From positions 125,678-189,677 of the forward strand of contig NZ_VOLC01000011.1 of NCBI RefSeq assembly GCF_009797935.1: a stretch of 64,000 bases of DNA, written 5' to 3'. A program made the position numbers and the translations under genes. How positions within the stretch are numbered: position 1 is the first letter of the stretch; each line of letters begins with the position of its first letter. Shown here piece after piece: positions 36,474 through 45,959 of the stretch. The notes beneath the pieces were generated by a model, which had not been told where the DNA came from, did not search any database, and saw only the letters and a program-made list of their open reading frames with translations. Source of the DNA: Lunatibacter salilacus (GTDB taxonomy: Bacteria > Bacteroidota > Bacteroidia > Cytophagales > Cyclobacteriaceae).

Positions 36474-39400
36474 ATGAAAAAACAAATTCTACAGTTCATG
36501 CTGATCATGATGGTAGCCCTTCCTTCCTTTGCCCAGCAAAGGACAGTGACAGGGAACGTTATGGATCAATCGGGAGAAGGCATTCCCGGAGTTACCGTTT
36601 TGGTACGGGGTTCCAGCCAAGGTGCGGTTACGGATATTGAAGGAAAGTATTCCTTGGAGGCAGGAAGCGATGACATACTTGTCTTCTCTTTTGTTGGTTT
36701 TATGTCGCAAAATGAAACAGTTGGTACCAGAAGTATCATAGATGTCACCCTCATGGAAGACATATCCGAAATGGAAGCAGTAGTGGTGGTTGGATACGGC
36801 ACGCAGCGAAAAGGTGATATGACGGGGGCAATAGTAGCGGTGGATCTGGCTCCTATTAAAGGACAAAGTATGAGTTCTGGTAACCCCATGCAGGCATTGC
36901 AGGGCAGGGTGCCTGGACTTCTCGTGGAAAAATCCGGGGACCCTTCAGGCTTGAATAGCCGGGTTCTGATTCGGGGTATTTCCACCCTCGGAAACAATGA
37001 CCCATTGTATGTGATCGATGGCGTTCCCACCAAACGGCAGGAAGTATTTGCCAGTCTCAATCCGGAGGCAATTGAATCCGTTCAGGTGCTAAAAGATGCT
37101 TCGGCTTCCTCGATTTATGGATCAAGGGCGGCGAATGGGGTAATCGTGGTGACTACCAAAAACAGGTCAGCGGGAGCCGATAAGTTAACCGTAACCGTAA
37201 ATTCAAATGTTTCCGTGTTGTCCGAAAGAAGGCAACGGTACAACATGCTCAATGCGGTTCAAAGAGGTGAAGCTCTCTGGAGAGCATCGGTCAATGACGG
37301 AGCGGATCCTACTGGCGGCTATGGGGAAATCTATGATTTTGACTGGAATGGCGATTTCAACAACCCTATTCTAAACGGAGTTTCGGTGAGGCCTTTCGTA
37401 GGAGGAAACCCGGATGTCCCAGCGGGAGACACGGACTGGCAGGATGCAACCTATAAGACAGGGTATGTTTTCAACAACGAAGTCACGGTGGCAACAAATT
37501 CCGAAAAATCTTCCCTTATGATTAATCTGGGTCATTTTACCAACACGGGCATATTAAAATATACGAATTACGAAAGGTACACCGGCCGGATCAATGCCAA
37601 TACCTACCTGTTCAATGACAAGGTCAAATTGGGAATTAACTCTCAATTCTCCAATTCCAACGAAACCCTAGCCACGCCGGATGTAGGAAGTGCTCCAACT
37701 CCCGGACTAGCCATAACACTAGCCCCAACCATACCCGTCAGGGACAGAAACGGTGAATTTGCCGGACCCTTGGGAGCAGGTTATTCCGATAGAAACAATC
37801 CCGTATTAATGCAATATCTGAACCGTTGGGACAATACCCGAAGGGACAATTTCTATGGTAATGTGTTTGCCGAATGGGATATTCTGGAAAACCTAACCTT
37901 TAGAACCAGCCTGGGAATTGATTATAACAACTTTCACCGGAAGGATATCGAACCTAGGGTAAATAACGGTTTTATCACAAGAAGTAATAACCGCCTCATC
38001 CATGATACCAATGAGTTTTCAAGTCTTGTATTTTCCAATATTCTTAATTACAGATTGGAAAAAGGAGATCACAGATTCGAAGCACTTTTGGGTACAGAAT
38101 CCATCAAAGATGATTTCTCCAGCCTGGTTTCGATCGCCAATGGTTTTGCGGTCGAGACGGAATCGTACTTTGTTCTAGATGCGGCTACCGGAGCAAGAAC
38201 AAATACCGGCAGTGCTACGGGGAGCCGTTTGTTATCCCAGTTTGGGAAGCTCAACTATGCTTATCAGGATAAATACCTAACCTCATTTACCATCAGAAGG
38301 GATGGTTCCTCCAGATTTGGAAGAAACTTCAGATACGGTGTTTTTCCTGCCGCCACAGTGGGGTGGAGGATCAGTGAGGAACAGTTTATGCAAAATGTCG
38401 AAAGTATCTCTGATTTAAAATTCAGGGCGGGATATGGTGAAGTGGGAAATCAAGAGATAGGAGATCTGGCCAGATTTGGCCTATATGAATCGAGATATGG
38501 ACCCAATCAATCCCAATTCATTGATGGATTCTTCGAAATCTACTACAATGTAGGAACAGCCTATGACATCAACGGCAACGGTACAGGGAATTTACCTTCC
38601 GGATTTGTGTCCATCCAAGCCGAAAACCCCAACCTCAAATGGGAGACCACGAAAGAATGGAATCTCGGCTTGGACTTTAGCCTTTTCAATTATGCGGTTT
38701 TCGGTTCCTTTGACTTCTTTTCCAGAAATACCAGCGATATCCTTACCCGGCCACCGATCGCCTCAGTAATCGGAGAAGGCCAGCAAAGAGTCTTGAACGG
38801 AGCATCCACTTCCACACAAGGGTGGGAATTATCCTTGGGATATACCAAGTCCATGGATAATGGGCTTACCCTTACCGTCAACACCAACTTTGGAGCCTTC
38901 CAGGATAAAATTACTTTTTTACCAGAAGAGGTTAGGGCGGCCTTCCCCGGTACGGCGGAAAATTCAATTATCGGCCAGTCCCAGTTTTCTATTTTTGGAT
39001 TTAGATCAGATGGGTTGTTCCAGAGTCAGGAGGAGGTAAATTCCAGCCCCACACAGGTAGGCGCTAGACCGGGAGGAATTCGGTTCATGGATTTAAACAA
39101 TGATGGGGTAATTGACTCCGATGACCGGGATTTTATTGGAAATACCTTACCTGCTTTGGAGTATGGATTGGGTATTAACCTCAATTATAAAAACTTGGAT
39201 TTCGCCATATTTGGATCAGGGGTAGCCGGAAGAATAGGATTGGATCCATACATATTTTGGAACAACTTTGTTCAGGGTAGGGAAAATGCAGGGCTTGGCG
39301 TTTTAAACGCCTGGACGCCCGATAATACGGGTTCAGATATCCCTTCCCTTTCTTTGGCCTTCAACGATACCCAAACCTCCGATTATTTGTATAGAAATAA

Positions 39401-39620
39401 CTCTTACTTCAAAATCAGAAATTTGCAAGTAGGGTACTCTCTTCCAAATTCAATTTTGGAAAATTGGAAAGGGGTAAGTGGCATAAGGGCGTATTTTCAG
39501 GGCGAGAACCTGATTTGGTTTACTCCTAAAAACTACATCGGCTCTGATCCAGAGCGTACTGATGTTAACAGAATTCCAGTACCTACAGTATTCTCGGTTG
39601 GGCTTAACGCTAATTTCTAA
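36474..39620 (+). CDS. SusC/RagA family TonB-dependent outer-membrane transporter
   Basis: A 1048-residue outer-membrane channel. Signal peptide (1-20, ending SFAQ); carboxypeptidase-regulatory-like domain (about 22-97; VTGNVMDQSGEGIPGVTVLV); SusC hallmark EMEAVVVVGYGTQRKGDMTGAI leading into the plug (about 120-230; GVPTKRQEVFASLNPEAIES, KDASASSIYGSRAANGVIVV); then a 22-strand barrel ending IPVPTVFSVGLNANF. It works with the adjacent SusD lipoprotein to import oligosaccharides with energy from TonB-ExbBD. The genetic setting next to GH32 and the fructose-type sensor indicates fructan oligosaccharides. SusD starts 12 nt after the stop, so both are one transcript. Confidence 0.96.
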   Translation: MKKQILQFMLIMMVALPSFAQQRTVTGNVMDQSGEGIPGVTVLVRGSSQGAVTDIEGKYSLEAGSDDILVFSFVGFMSQNETVGTRSIIDVTLMEDISEMEAVVVVGYGTQRKGDMTGAIVAVDLAPIKGQSMSSGNPMQALQGRVPGLLVEKSGDPSGLNSRVLIRGISTLGNNDPLYVIDGVPTKRQEVFASLNPEAIESVQVLKDASASSIYGSRAANGVIVVTTKNRSAGADKLTVTVNSNVSVLSERRQRYNMLNAVQRGEALWRASVNDGADPTGGYGEIYDFDWNGDFNNPILNGVSVRPFVGGNPDVPAGDTDWQDATYKTGYVFNNEVTVATNSEKSSLMINLGHFTNTGILKYTNYERYTGRINANTYLFNDKVKLGINSQFSNSNETLATPDVGSAPTPGLAITLAPTIPVRDRNGEFAGPLGAGYSDRNNPVLMQYLNRWDNTRRDNFYGNVFAEWDILENLTFRTSLGIDYNNFHRKDIEPRVNNGFITRSNNRLIHDTNEFSSLVFSNILNYRLEKGDHRFEALLGTESIKDDFSSLVSIANGFAVETESYFVLDAATGARTNTGSATGSRLLSQFGKLNYAYQDKYLTSFTIRRDGSSRFGRNFRYGVFPAATVGWRISEEQFMQNVESISDLKFRAGYGEVGNQEIGDLARFGLYESRYGPNQSQFIDGFFEIYYNVGTAYDINGNGTGNLPSGFVSIQAENPNLKWETTKEWNLGLDFSLFNYAVFGSFDFFSRNTSDILTRPPIASVIGEGQQRVLNGASTSTQGWELSLGYTKSMDNGLTLTVNTNFGAFQDKITFLPEEVRAAFPGTAENSIIGQSQFSIFGFRSDGLFQSQEEVNSSPTQVGARPGGIRFMDLNNDGVIDSDDRDFIGNTLPALEYGLGINLNYKNLDFAIFGSGVAGRIGLDPYIFWNNFVQGRENAGLGVLNAWTPDNTGSDIPSLSLAFNDTQTSDYLYRNNSYFKIRNLQVGYSLPNSILENWKGVSGIRAYFQGENLIWFTPKNYIGSDPERTDVNRIPVPTVFSVGLNANF

Positions 39621-39632
39621 AAAATACAACTC

Positions 39633-41375
39633 ATGAAAAATATCAATATATATCTGATGATGATTCTGATCTCCCTCACCATGGGATCATGCTCCGGAGA
39701 TTTTCTGGAGTATGAACCAAGAGGGGTCTTGTCCAGTGAAAATGTGGCTACTCCCGGAAATGCCGAAGGATTGGTGATTGCTGCTTACGCTGGAATCGGA
39801 AATGATGAAATGGTAGGGCCTTTGACTTCTCAGTGGGTCTATGGGAGTGTACGGTCTGACGATGCGTACAAAGGAGGCGGGGGCCGGGGAGATGTCGGTG
39901 AAATAGACCGATATGAGCAATATAACCTGACCATACCCGATCAGGGTGACTTCATGGCTCCCCGTACATGGACCAACTACTACAAAGCCATTTCCCGAGC
40001 CAATTTTGCGCTGACTGTTATCAATGAAATCCCTTCAGAAGAATATGAAAACAAGACGTTGAGACAGGCAGAGCTAAGGTTTCTCAGAGCCCATTCCCAT
40101 TTTATGCTTAAGTTGTTATTCAAAAAAATCCCCTATATTCAGGAAGGATTAAGCCAAGAAGAAATGGCCCAGGTATCCAATGATGTACCTAATGATGAAC
40201 TTTGGAATAAAATTGCTGACGACTTCTTATTCGCCTATAACAACTTACCTCCATCGCAGGACGAAGTGGGAAGAGCAGACAGGAATGCTGCGGCAGCCTA
40301 TCTGGCCAAACTAAGATTATACCAAGCCTACGAACAAAACGATCAGCATCAGGTGACCAGTATCAATGCTTCCCGATTGGAAGAGGTTATTCAATATGCG
40401 GATGAGGTAACAGGAGTGTTGGAGCCGGATTTTGGCAATAATTTCCTGGATGGGCACGACAACGGTCCAGAATCTATCTGGGCAATCCAGTTTTCCATAA
40501 ATGACGGAACAGTGGTCAGTAGAGTTAGCTACGTAACGGGGCTAAACTCTCCCCATGGAACCGGGTTATATGGCTGTTGTGGGTTCCATTTAGCCAGTCA
40601 GAATATGGTTAATGCCTTCAGAACCGGTTCAGATGGGTTGCCTTTGTTGGATAGCTTTAATGAGGTGAATATTTTCAATACCGTCGGACCTGACGGCACA
40701 TCCACACCGGCCGCTGGGCTAACTGTTGATCCACGAATTGACCATACGGTAGGCATACCGGGAAGACCATTTAAATATCGAAATACTGTCAACCAGCCAG
40801 GAGACATGGTTTACAACTTTAGCTGGGCTAGAGATCCGGGAGTATATGGCTATTTCGGAAACATGAAGGAACAGCAGGCCCCGGATTGCTCCTGCTATGT
40901 AAAGGAAGGCCCATTTATAGGGACTTCCAAAAACATTGATTTTATCCGCTATGCCGACGTACTCCTCTTCAAAGCTGAGGCTTTAATTCAACTCAACCGA
41001 TGGAATGAAGCATTGCCATTGATCAATGAAGTCAGAGAAAGAGCGGCGGCAAGCACACAGAGGCCGTTGGCTGCAGGGGCCTCTGATATCTACCATGTGG
41101 CCCCTTATGAATCTTTCCCAAATAAGGAGTTTGCTTGGAAGGCATTAAAATTTGAAAGGAGAATGGAATTTGCCATGGAAGGCAGCCGCTTTTTCGACTT
41201 GGTAAGGTGGGGTGAAGCAGCGATAGTCCTTAATGATTATCTGGCCAGGGAAAGGGTAAGGCGGGATTTTCTGTCCAACGCCCAATTTACCGCCGGTAGG
41301 GACGAATATTATCCTATTCCCCAGAGGGAAATTGATTTTACCAGAGGTGTGTATAAACAAAATTCTGGCTATTGA
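39633..41375 (+). CDS. SusD/RagB family nutrient-binding outer-membrane lipoprotein
   Basis: A 580-residue surface lipoprotein with the lipobox LTMGSC (Cys about 19). Family marks are the N-terminal FLEYEPRGVLSSENV, the TPR-like helical segment around AELRFLRAHSHFMLKLLF, GRADRNAAAAYLAKLRLYQA, and the C-terminal KALKFERRMEFAMEGSRFFDLVRWG with YYPIPQREIDF. SusD lids the SusC channel and binds the glycan outside the cell. Position directly after SusC and before GH32 supports fructan binding. A terminator at 41384-41418 follows immediately and may reduce read-through into GH32. Confidence 0.95.
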   Translation: MKNINIYLMMILISLTMGSCSGDFLEYEPRGVLSSENVATPGNAEGLVIAAYAGIGNDEMVGPLTSQWVYGSVRSDDAYKGGGGRGDVGEIDRYEQYNLTIPDQGDFMAPRTWTNYYKAISRANFALTVINEIPSEEYENKTLRQAELRFLRAHSHFMLKLLFKKIPYIQEGLSQEEMAQVSNDVPNDELWNKIADDFLFAYNNLPPSQDEVGRADRNAAAAYLAKLRLYQAYEQNDQHQVTSINASRLEEVIQYADEVTGVLEPDFGNNFLDGHDNGPESIWAIQFSINDGTVVSRVSYVTGLNSPHGTGLYGCCGFHLASQNMVNAFRTGSDGLPLLDSFNEVNIFNTVGPDGTSTPAAGLTVDPRIDHTVGIPGRPFKYRNTVNQPGDMVYNFSWARDPGVYGYFGNMKEQQAPDCSCYVKEGPFIGTSKNIDFIRYADVLLFKAEALIQLNRWNEALPLINEVRERAAASTQRPLAAGASDIYHVAPYESFPNKEFAWKALKFERRMEFAMEGSRFFDLVRWGEAAIVLNDYLARERVRRDFLSNAQFTAGRDEYYPIPQREIDFTRGVYKQNSGY

Positions 41376-41383
41376 GCCCATTG

Positions 41384-41418
41384 AATCAGCTGTCCAAGTT
41401 ACGGACGGCTGATTTTTT
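41384..41418 (+). terminator. Rho-independent terminator or attenuator between SusD and GH32
   Basis: AATCAGCTGTCC (41384-41395) pairs with GGACGGCTGATT (41403-41414) over 12 bp with one G-T pair and a 7-nt loop, followed by a T run. It starts nine bases after the SusD stop. Confidence 0.85.
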
Positions 41419-41492
41419 CCAATAATTACGCAAAAATTTGAAATCAAAAATATATGGCATTACCTTCAAAAAATGCATTCAACCATAAGAAT

Positions 41493-42995
41493 ATGAAAAT
41501 CTTTAATCAACTCCTTGCTGTGTTTTTCCTTTTTCTTGCCCTTGCCTGCGCAACAGATAAAAAGGAGGAGACAGCTAACGAATCGAAATTCAATGAACCT
41601 TACAGGCCGCAATTTCATTTTACGCCTGCCACGAATTGGATGAACGATCCCAACGGTATGGTATATTATGACGGGGAATACCATTTGTTTTACCAGCATC
41701 ACCCGGATGGGAACGTGTGGGGTCCCATGCATTGGGGACACGCTATTTCCACCGATTTGGTTTATTGGGAGCATATGCCAGTGGCCTTGGCTCCCGACAG
41801 CCTTGGGACTATTTTTTCCGGATCAGCAGTGATGGACCTAGAGAATACAAGTGGTCTTGGTACTACTGAAGCCCCAGCCATGGTAGCCATTTATACCTAC
41901 CATGATGCTGCAGGTGCAGAGGCGGGCCGGGATGATTTTCAGACCCAAGGTATTGCCTACAGTACGGACAAAGGCAGAAGCTGGACCAAATACGAAGGTA
42001 ATCCGGTTTTAAAAAACCCTGGGATAAGGGATTTTAGAGACCCAAAAGTGGCATGGGTGGAAACTGCCCCCCAACAAGGAAAATGGATCATGACCCTGGC
42101 CGTGAAAGATAAAATAAGTTTTTACTCCTCTCCCAATCTGTTAGACTGGACTTTTGAATCTGATTTTAATACGGAATGGGCCGCTTATGGGGGTGTTTGG
42201 GAATGCCCTGACCTTTTTACGCTGACTACGGATGGGGGAGAGGAAAAATGGGTTTTATTAGTCAGTATCAATCCGGGCGGTCCCAATGGCGGATCGGCAA
42301 CCCAATACTTTATAGGGGATTTTGATGGTAGCAATTTCAACGTAGAAAGCAGCGAAATCAAATGGCTGGATTATGGAACAGACAATTATGCGGGAGTTAC
42401 CTGGTCGAACGTACCGGAATCGGATGGTAGAAGGCTGTTTATCGGGTGGATGAGCAATTGGAACTATGCGAACATAGTCCCTACCGAAAATTGGCGGTCA
42501 GCCATGACACTTCCCCGCTCGCTCCATTTGGTAAAAAAGGGAGATGGCTTCCTGATTGCGTCCAAGCCTGTTGAGGAACTGGAAAAAATCCGGTCCTCTT
42601 CACAAAGCTTTTCTGAGGAGGGTTTCTCCCTTACAGAGGAATTGGTCGAACTTGAGCTCCAGCCAAAAGAAGCGGATTTTTCCCTGGAATTCAGTAACGA
42701 TTCCGGAGAAAAACTCCTAGTTAGCAAAGTTGGAAATCAATTGAGTTTGGATCGAAGTACATCTGGGGAAACCGATTTCTGGGATGGTTTCGGAACAGTT
42801 CACCATGCTCCAATAGCTGCTAACAAAGCCGAAAAAGTACACATCTTTCTCGACAGATCTTCGATTGAGGTATTTATCAATGATGGGGAAACGGTAATGA
42901 CGGAAATCATATTTCCGACCAAGCCATACACAGAGTTGAAATTGACAGGTTTTGGTGAAAACAATTCCCTTTATTACCTGGAATCGATTTGGTAA
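41493..42995 (+). CDS. Glycoside hydrolase family 32 fructanase (exo-type), lipoprotein
   Basis: About 500 residues from ATG 41493, which begins a lipoprotein signal (LAVFFLFLALAC, Cys19); an ATG at 41454 gives a non-signal leader. The three GH32 catalytic residues are visible: nucleophile Asp52 in NWMNDPNG, stabiliser Asp183 in FRDPKV, acid/base Glu237 in WECPDL. The five-bladed propeller is followed by a beta-sandwich domain ending FGENNSLYYLESIW. Family knowledge: GH32 enzymes hydrolyse inulin, levan or sucrose; the WMNDPNGMVYYDGEYHLFYQ style is common in exo-acting enzymes that release fructose. As a lipoprotein it could face the periplasm or the cell surface. It completes the fructan locus. 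Levan versus inulin preference cannot be told. Confidence 0.93.
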   Translation: MKIFNQLLAVFFLFLALACATDKKEETANESKFNEPYRPQFHFTPATNWMNDPNGMVYYDGEYHLFYQHHPDGNVWGPMHWGHAISTDLVYWEHMPVALAPDSLGTIFSGSAVMDLENTSGLGTTEAPAMVAIYTYHDAAGAEAGRDDFQTQGIAYSTDKGRSWTKYEGNPVLKNPGIRDFRDPKVAWVETAPQQGKWIMTLAVKDKISFYSSPNLLDWTFESDFNTEWAAYGGVWECPDLFTLTTDGGEEKWVLLVSINPGGPNGGSATQYFIGDFDGSNFNVESSEIKWLDYGTDNYAGVTWSNVPESDGRRLFIGWMSNWNYANIVPTENWRSAMTLPRSLHLVKKGDGFLIASKPVEELEKIRSSSQSFSEEGFSLTEELVELELQPKEADFSLEFSNDSGEKLLVSKVGNQLSLDRSTSGETDFWDGFGTVHHAPIAANKAEKVHIFLDRSSIEVFINDGETVMTEIIFPTKPYTELKLTGFGENNSLYYLESIW

Positions 42996-43034
42996 GATTA
43001 AGGAAGAAAAATAAGATAATAAAATCATTATATT

Positions 43035-43076
43035 AAAATGGGGGGAATTCATTTGAGCATCCCCCCCCCCATTTTT
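43035..43076 (+). terminator. Rho-independent terminator after GH32
   Basis: AAAATGGGGGG (43035-43045) pairs with CCCCCCATTTT (43065-43075) over 11 bp and ends in T residues. The C run is ten long, a place where sequencing length errors are possible. Confidence 0.8.
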
Positions 43077-43144
43077 ATTAGTTGGATGATAATCAGTAAG
43101 GTATTTCAATAACCCGGCTATTGTTCACTCGAAGACTTTAAAAC

Positions 43145-44485
43145 ATGCAAAGTAAGAACTATGTCCTTTTCCTGTCCATCACCGCTGCACTTGGTGGTTT
43201 TTTGTTCGGGTTTGATACCGCTGTGATCTCAGGTGCGGAAAGAGAGATCCAAAAGCTCTGGGATCTGGACGATTTAAGCCATGGTCTAGCGGTAGCAATA
43301 GCCCTCTATGGGACTGTCATCGGTGCCCTGTTTGGCGGAATTCCTGCGGATAAATTCGGACGGAAAACTTCTTTGTTGTGGATTGGTATATTTTATTTGG
43401 TATCTGCTATAGGATCGGCTTTTGCCCCTGATGTCATTACGTTTATGGTTTTTAGGTTTATTGGGGGCTTGGGCGTTGGAGCTTCTTCGGTGGTAGCACC
43501 CATGTATATTAGCGAAATTGCCCCTGCTTCCCGCCGGGGTCAACTAGTAGCCCTTTATCAGTTCAACATTGTCTTCGGAATTCTGATGGCATACCTCTCC
43601 AATTACCTTATTGGAACCGCGATTCTTAATGAGTCTTGGAGATGGATGCTAGGGGTAGAGGCCATTCCTGCTTTGATTTATAGTATACTGATTTTTAGGG
43701 TTCCGAAGAGCCCGAGATGGCTCATTGCAAAGAAAATGGATTTGGAAGGTGCAAGGGCGATTTTGTCCAGAACCGATCCGGAAGGAGCGGAGGTAGCCAT
43801 CAAGCTGGCTATGGAGGAAGCCAAAGCGATGAAGGGTGTTGTTGGCGTTTCTATGTTATTCCGTGGAAAATTCCGGAAAATCAGTTTTATGGCAATATTG
43901 ATAGCCTTCTTTAATCAGATGTCTGGAATCAATGCCATAATCTATTTTGCGCCTAGAATATTTGAATCCGCCGGCATTTCCACAGAAGATGCACTGGTTT
44001 CCACTGTTGGGATTGGCTTGATGATAGTAGTAACTACGATGTTGGGTCTTTTTCTAATTGATAGAATTGGTAGGAGAATGTTGATGTACATTGGATCGGT
44101 TGGCTATATCATTTCCCTTTCTCTGATGGCATACAGTTATTTCGGCGGAGCCATAGATTCGAGTTGGTTACCCATATTTGTATTTGCATTTGTTGGGTCT
44201 CATTCTATTGGACAAGGAGCGGTAATCTGGGTTTTTATCTCTGAAATATTCCCCAACGAGTTACGAGCGTTCGGGCAGTCGTTGGGTTCATTTACCCACT
44301 GGATATTTGCAGCAATTGTGGCCAATATATTCCCTTTTGTTGCAAACAGTTTTGGTGCAGGATATATATTTATTTTTTTTGCTCTTATGATGGTTCTTCA
44401 ATTGATTTGGGTAGCTACTCGCATGCCTGAAACAAAGGGACGGTCGCTGGAGGAAATCCAGTTGGATCTACAGTCAAATAAATAA
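43145..44485 (+). CDS. MFS sugar transporter (SP family), copy 2
   Basis: A 446-residue 12-helix transporter. It shows GGFLFGFDTAVISGAE in helix 1, DKFGRKTSLLWIG in loop 2-3, GGLGVGASSVVAPMYISE, FRVPKSPRWLIA, FFNQMSGINAIIYFAPRIF and the final MPETKGRSLEE. All match proton-linked sugar porters. It resembles the copy at 35071-36399 in most of these motifs, so the two are paralogs, but they are clearly diverged. It lies between two terminators (43035-43076 and 44501-44570), so it is its own transcription unit, probably still under control of the fructan regulator. One copy may take fructose, the other sucrose or glucose; this is speculation. Confidence 0.91.
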   Translation: MQSKNYVLFLSITAALGGFLFGFDTAVISGAEREIQKLWDLDDLSHGLAVAIALYGTVIGALFGGIPADKFGRKTSLLWIGIFYLVSAIGSAFAPDVITFMVFRFIGGLGVGASSVVAPMYISEIAPASRRGQLVALYQFNIVFGILMAYLSNYLIGTAILNESWRWMLGVEAIPALIYSILIFRVPKSPRWLIAKKMDLEGARAILSRTDPEGAEVAIKLAMEEAKAMKGVVGVSMLFRGKFRKISFMAILIAFFNQMSGINAIIYFAPRIFESAGISTEDALVSTVGIGLMIVVTTMLGLFLIDRIGRRMLMYIGSVGYIISLSLMAYSYFGGAIDSSWLPIFVFAFVGSHSIGQGAVIWVFISEIFPNELRAFGQSLGSFTHWIFAAIVANIFPFVANSFGAGYIFIFFALMMVLQLIWVATRMPETKGRSLEEIQLDLQSNK

Positions 44486-44500
44486 CCCTAAATGCGCAAA

Positions 44501-44570
44501 CCTTCCAGATTTCGATTATTATCAGTTAGTTGTCTAAATAAGCAGAGTGAAATCTGGAGGGCTTTTTATT
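44501..44570 (+). terminator. Rho-independent terminator after second sugar transporter
   Basis: CCTTCCAGATTTC (44501-44513) pairs with GAAATCTGGAGGG (44549-44561) over 13 bp with one G-T pair, followed by CTTTTTATTTAT. The loop is long (about 35 nt). Confidence 0.75.
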
Positions 44571-44712
44571 TATAGGAGGATCGCATAGTGACGGAAAGTA
44601 CTTTTTCTTCATGGATCAAAATTTGTATCTGCGAATTACAGTATTTTTAGTTTGAAATCGGAAAAGTAATTAACTTGAAGGAAAATTATTTAAGACTAAT
44701 GGCACATTAACT

Positions 44713-45672
44713 ATGAAAATACCTGGTTTTATTTTCGTAATTTCTTTTTCCCTATTCTTGGCGGCCTGTGAAGAGCCAATGGAAGAACCGACCGCCCAGC
44801 CCTTGCTGAAAGGTTACCACATTACCGCAATGGCGTTTGATGGGCAGGGCAATGCCTGGTTTGGCACCTTGAATCAGGGCCTGATCAAGTTCGACGGTCA
44901 GAGCGTAATGGTATATCCTGAAATCACTGGTATGGTAAGGGCCATCAAAGTGGACAGCAAAAACCAGGTTTACATGGCTGCTGATGGTCTTGTGAAATTT
45001 GACGGGCAAGATTTTATCCGGTATGACGATAATCCGCTTATGGAAGGCAATGTCACGGCGCTGGACATCGATTCAAAAGACCGTGTTTGGTTTGCGGTGG
45101 GAGGATTTAACCATGGAGGGCTGGGCAGGCTGGATGGCGATTCCCTTTCATTTTACACCCCGGACAATTCTCCCTTACCCGCCCACTGGGTAAGTGCGGT
45201 GAAGGTAGGAAGCAACGACGAGGTCTGGCTCTCGTCCCAAAGCAGCGTCGGCAACCTGCACTTGGCAAAAATCCGGGAGGAGGACTGGACACTGTTCGAT
45301 TCAGAAAGCCTTGGTTTTAGCCCGTATTCTATCTCCAACCTCGACGAAAACAGCCGGGGCGAGTTAATCGGAGGCATTGATTATTCCCTTTCCAGCACCA
45401 TTGCTCTGAGCAGGCCGCCGCTATTTACCTTCGATGAAAGCGAGGGACGGCAGATTATGTCCGACCGACCCTTGTCGGTAATTCAAATCTTCGTAGACCG
45501 TTCCGACCGGGTATGGTGTGCCGGATCGGGAGGATATGCCCTGTATCAAAATAATACCTGGACCTACGACGAAGAAACTTTCAAAGAGATCAGCGTTTTT
45601 GCCATAGCCCAAGCCCCGGATGGCACCATCTGGCTGGGAACGGGAGATGGGGTTTATCTATTGATGTTGTGA
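44713..45672 (+). CDS. Lipoprotein with two-component-regulator-type propeller repeats
   Basis: A 319-residue lipoprotein (signal ISFSLFLAAC, Cys about 19). The rest is a beta-propeller of about six blades, each with the Reg_prop-like signature: AWFGTLNQGLIKFDG, VYMAADGLVKFDG, VWFAVGGFNHGGLGRLDG, VWLSSQSSVG, VWCAGSGGYALYQN and IWLGTGDGVYLL. In Bacteroidota such blades usually form the sensor half of hybrid two-component proteins; here no kinase follows, so it is a free propeller, probably binding a ligand or partner at the envelope. GC content seems higher in the second half than in neighbours (impression). It follows the fructan locus but behind a terminator, so a shared function is uncertain. 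Confidence 0.82.
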   Translation: MKIPGFIFVISFSLFLAACEEPMEEPTAQPLLKGYHITAMAFDGQGNAWFGTLNQGLIKFDGQSVMVYPEITGMVRAIKVDSKNQVYMAADGLVKFDGQDFIRYDDNPLMEGNVTALDIDSKDRVWFAVGGFNHGGLGRLDGDSLSFYTPDNSPLPAHWVSAVKVGSNDEVWLSSQSSVGNLHLAKIREEDWTLFDSESLGFSPYSISNLDENSRGELIGGIDYSLSSTIALSRPPLFTFDESEGRQIMSDRPLSVIQIFVDRSDRVWCAGSGGYALYQNNTWTYDEETFKEISVFAIAQAPDGTIWLGTGDGVYLLML

Positions 45673-45959
45673 TTATTTGATGGTATGATGCTATTACCTG
45701 TTTTTCATTTACGGATGGCCATTGCAAATGGCCATATGATTTAGTTTTTTCAAAAGATTTTTCCGTAGATATCAGGGAGAAATTGCAAATTTCACCCAGC
45801 AGGAGAAGCAAGAGAATAGTGTTCCTATCAATAGGAGTAAAACGGATATTTGTATTGGCTTGAGTGGAATTATTTTAAATTAAAAATTATTCCCTATTTT
45901 AAATGACCAATATAAACAAACATAAAGTCAATGGCTCAATAACCCAGATCAACTTAATT

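Noticed and set aside
43061-43070. Ten-C run as a sign of phase variation
   Set aside because: It is outside any gene, after the GH32 stop, and forms part of a terminator stem; no reading frame would switch.
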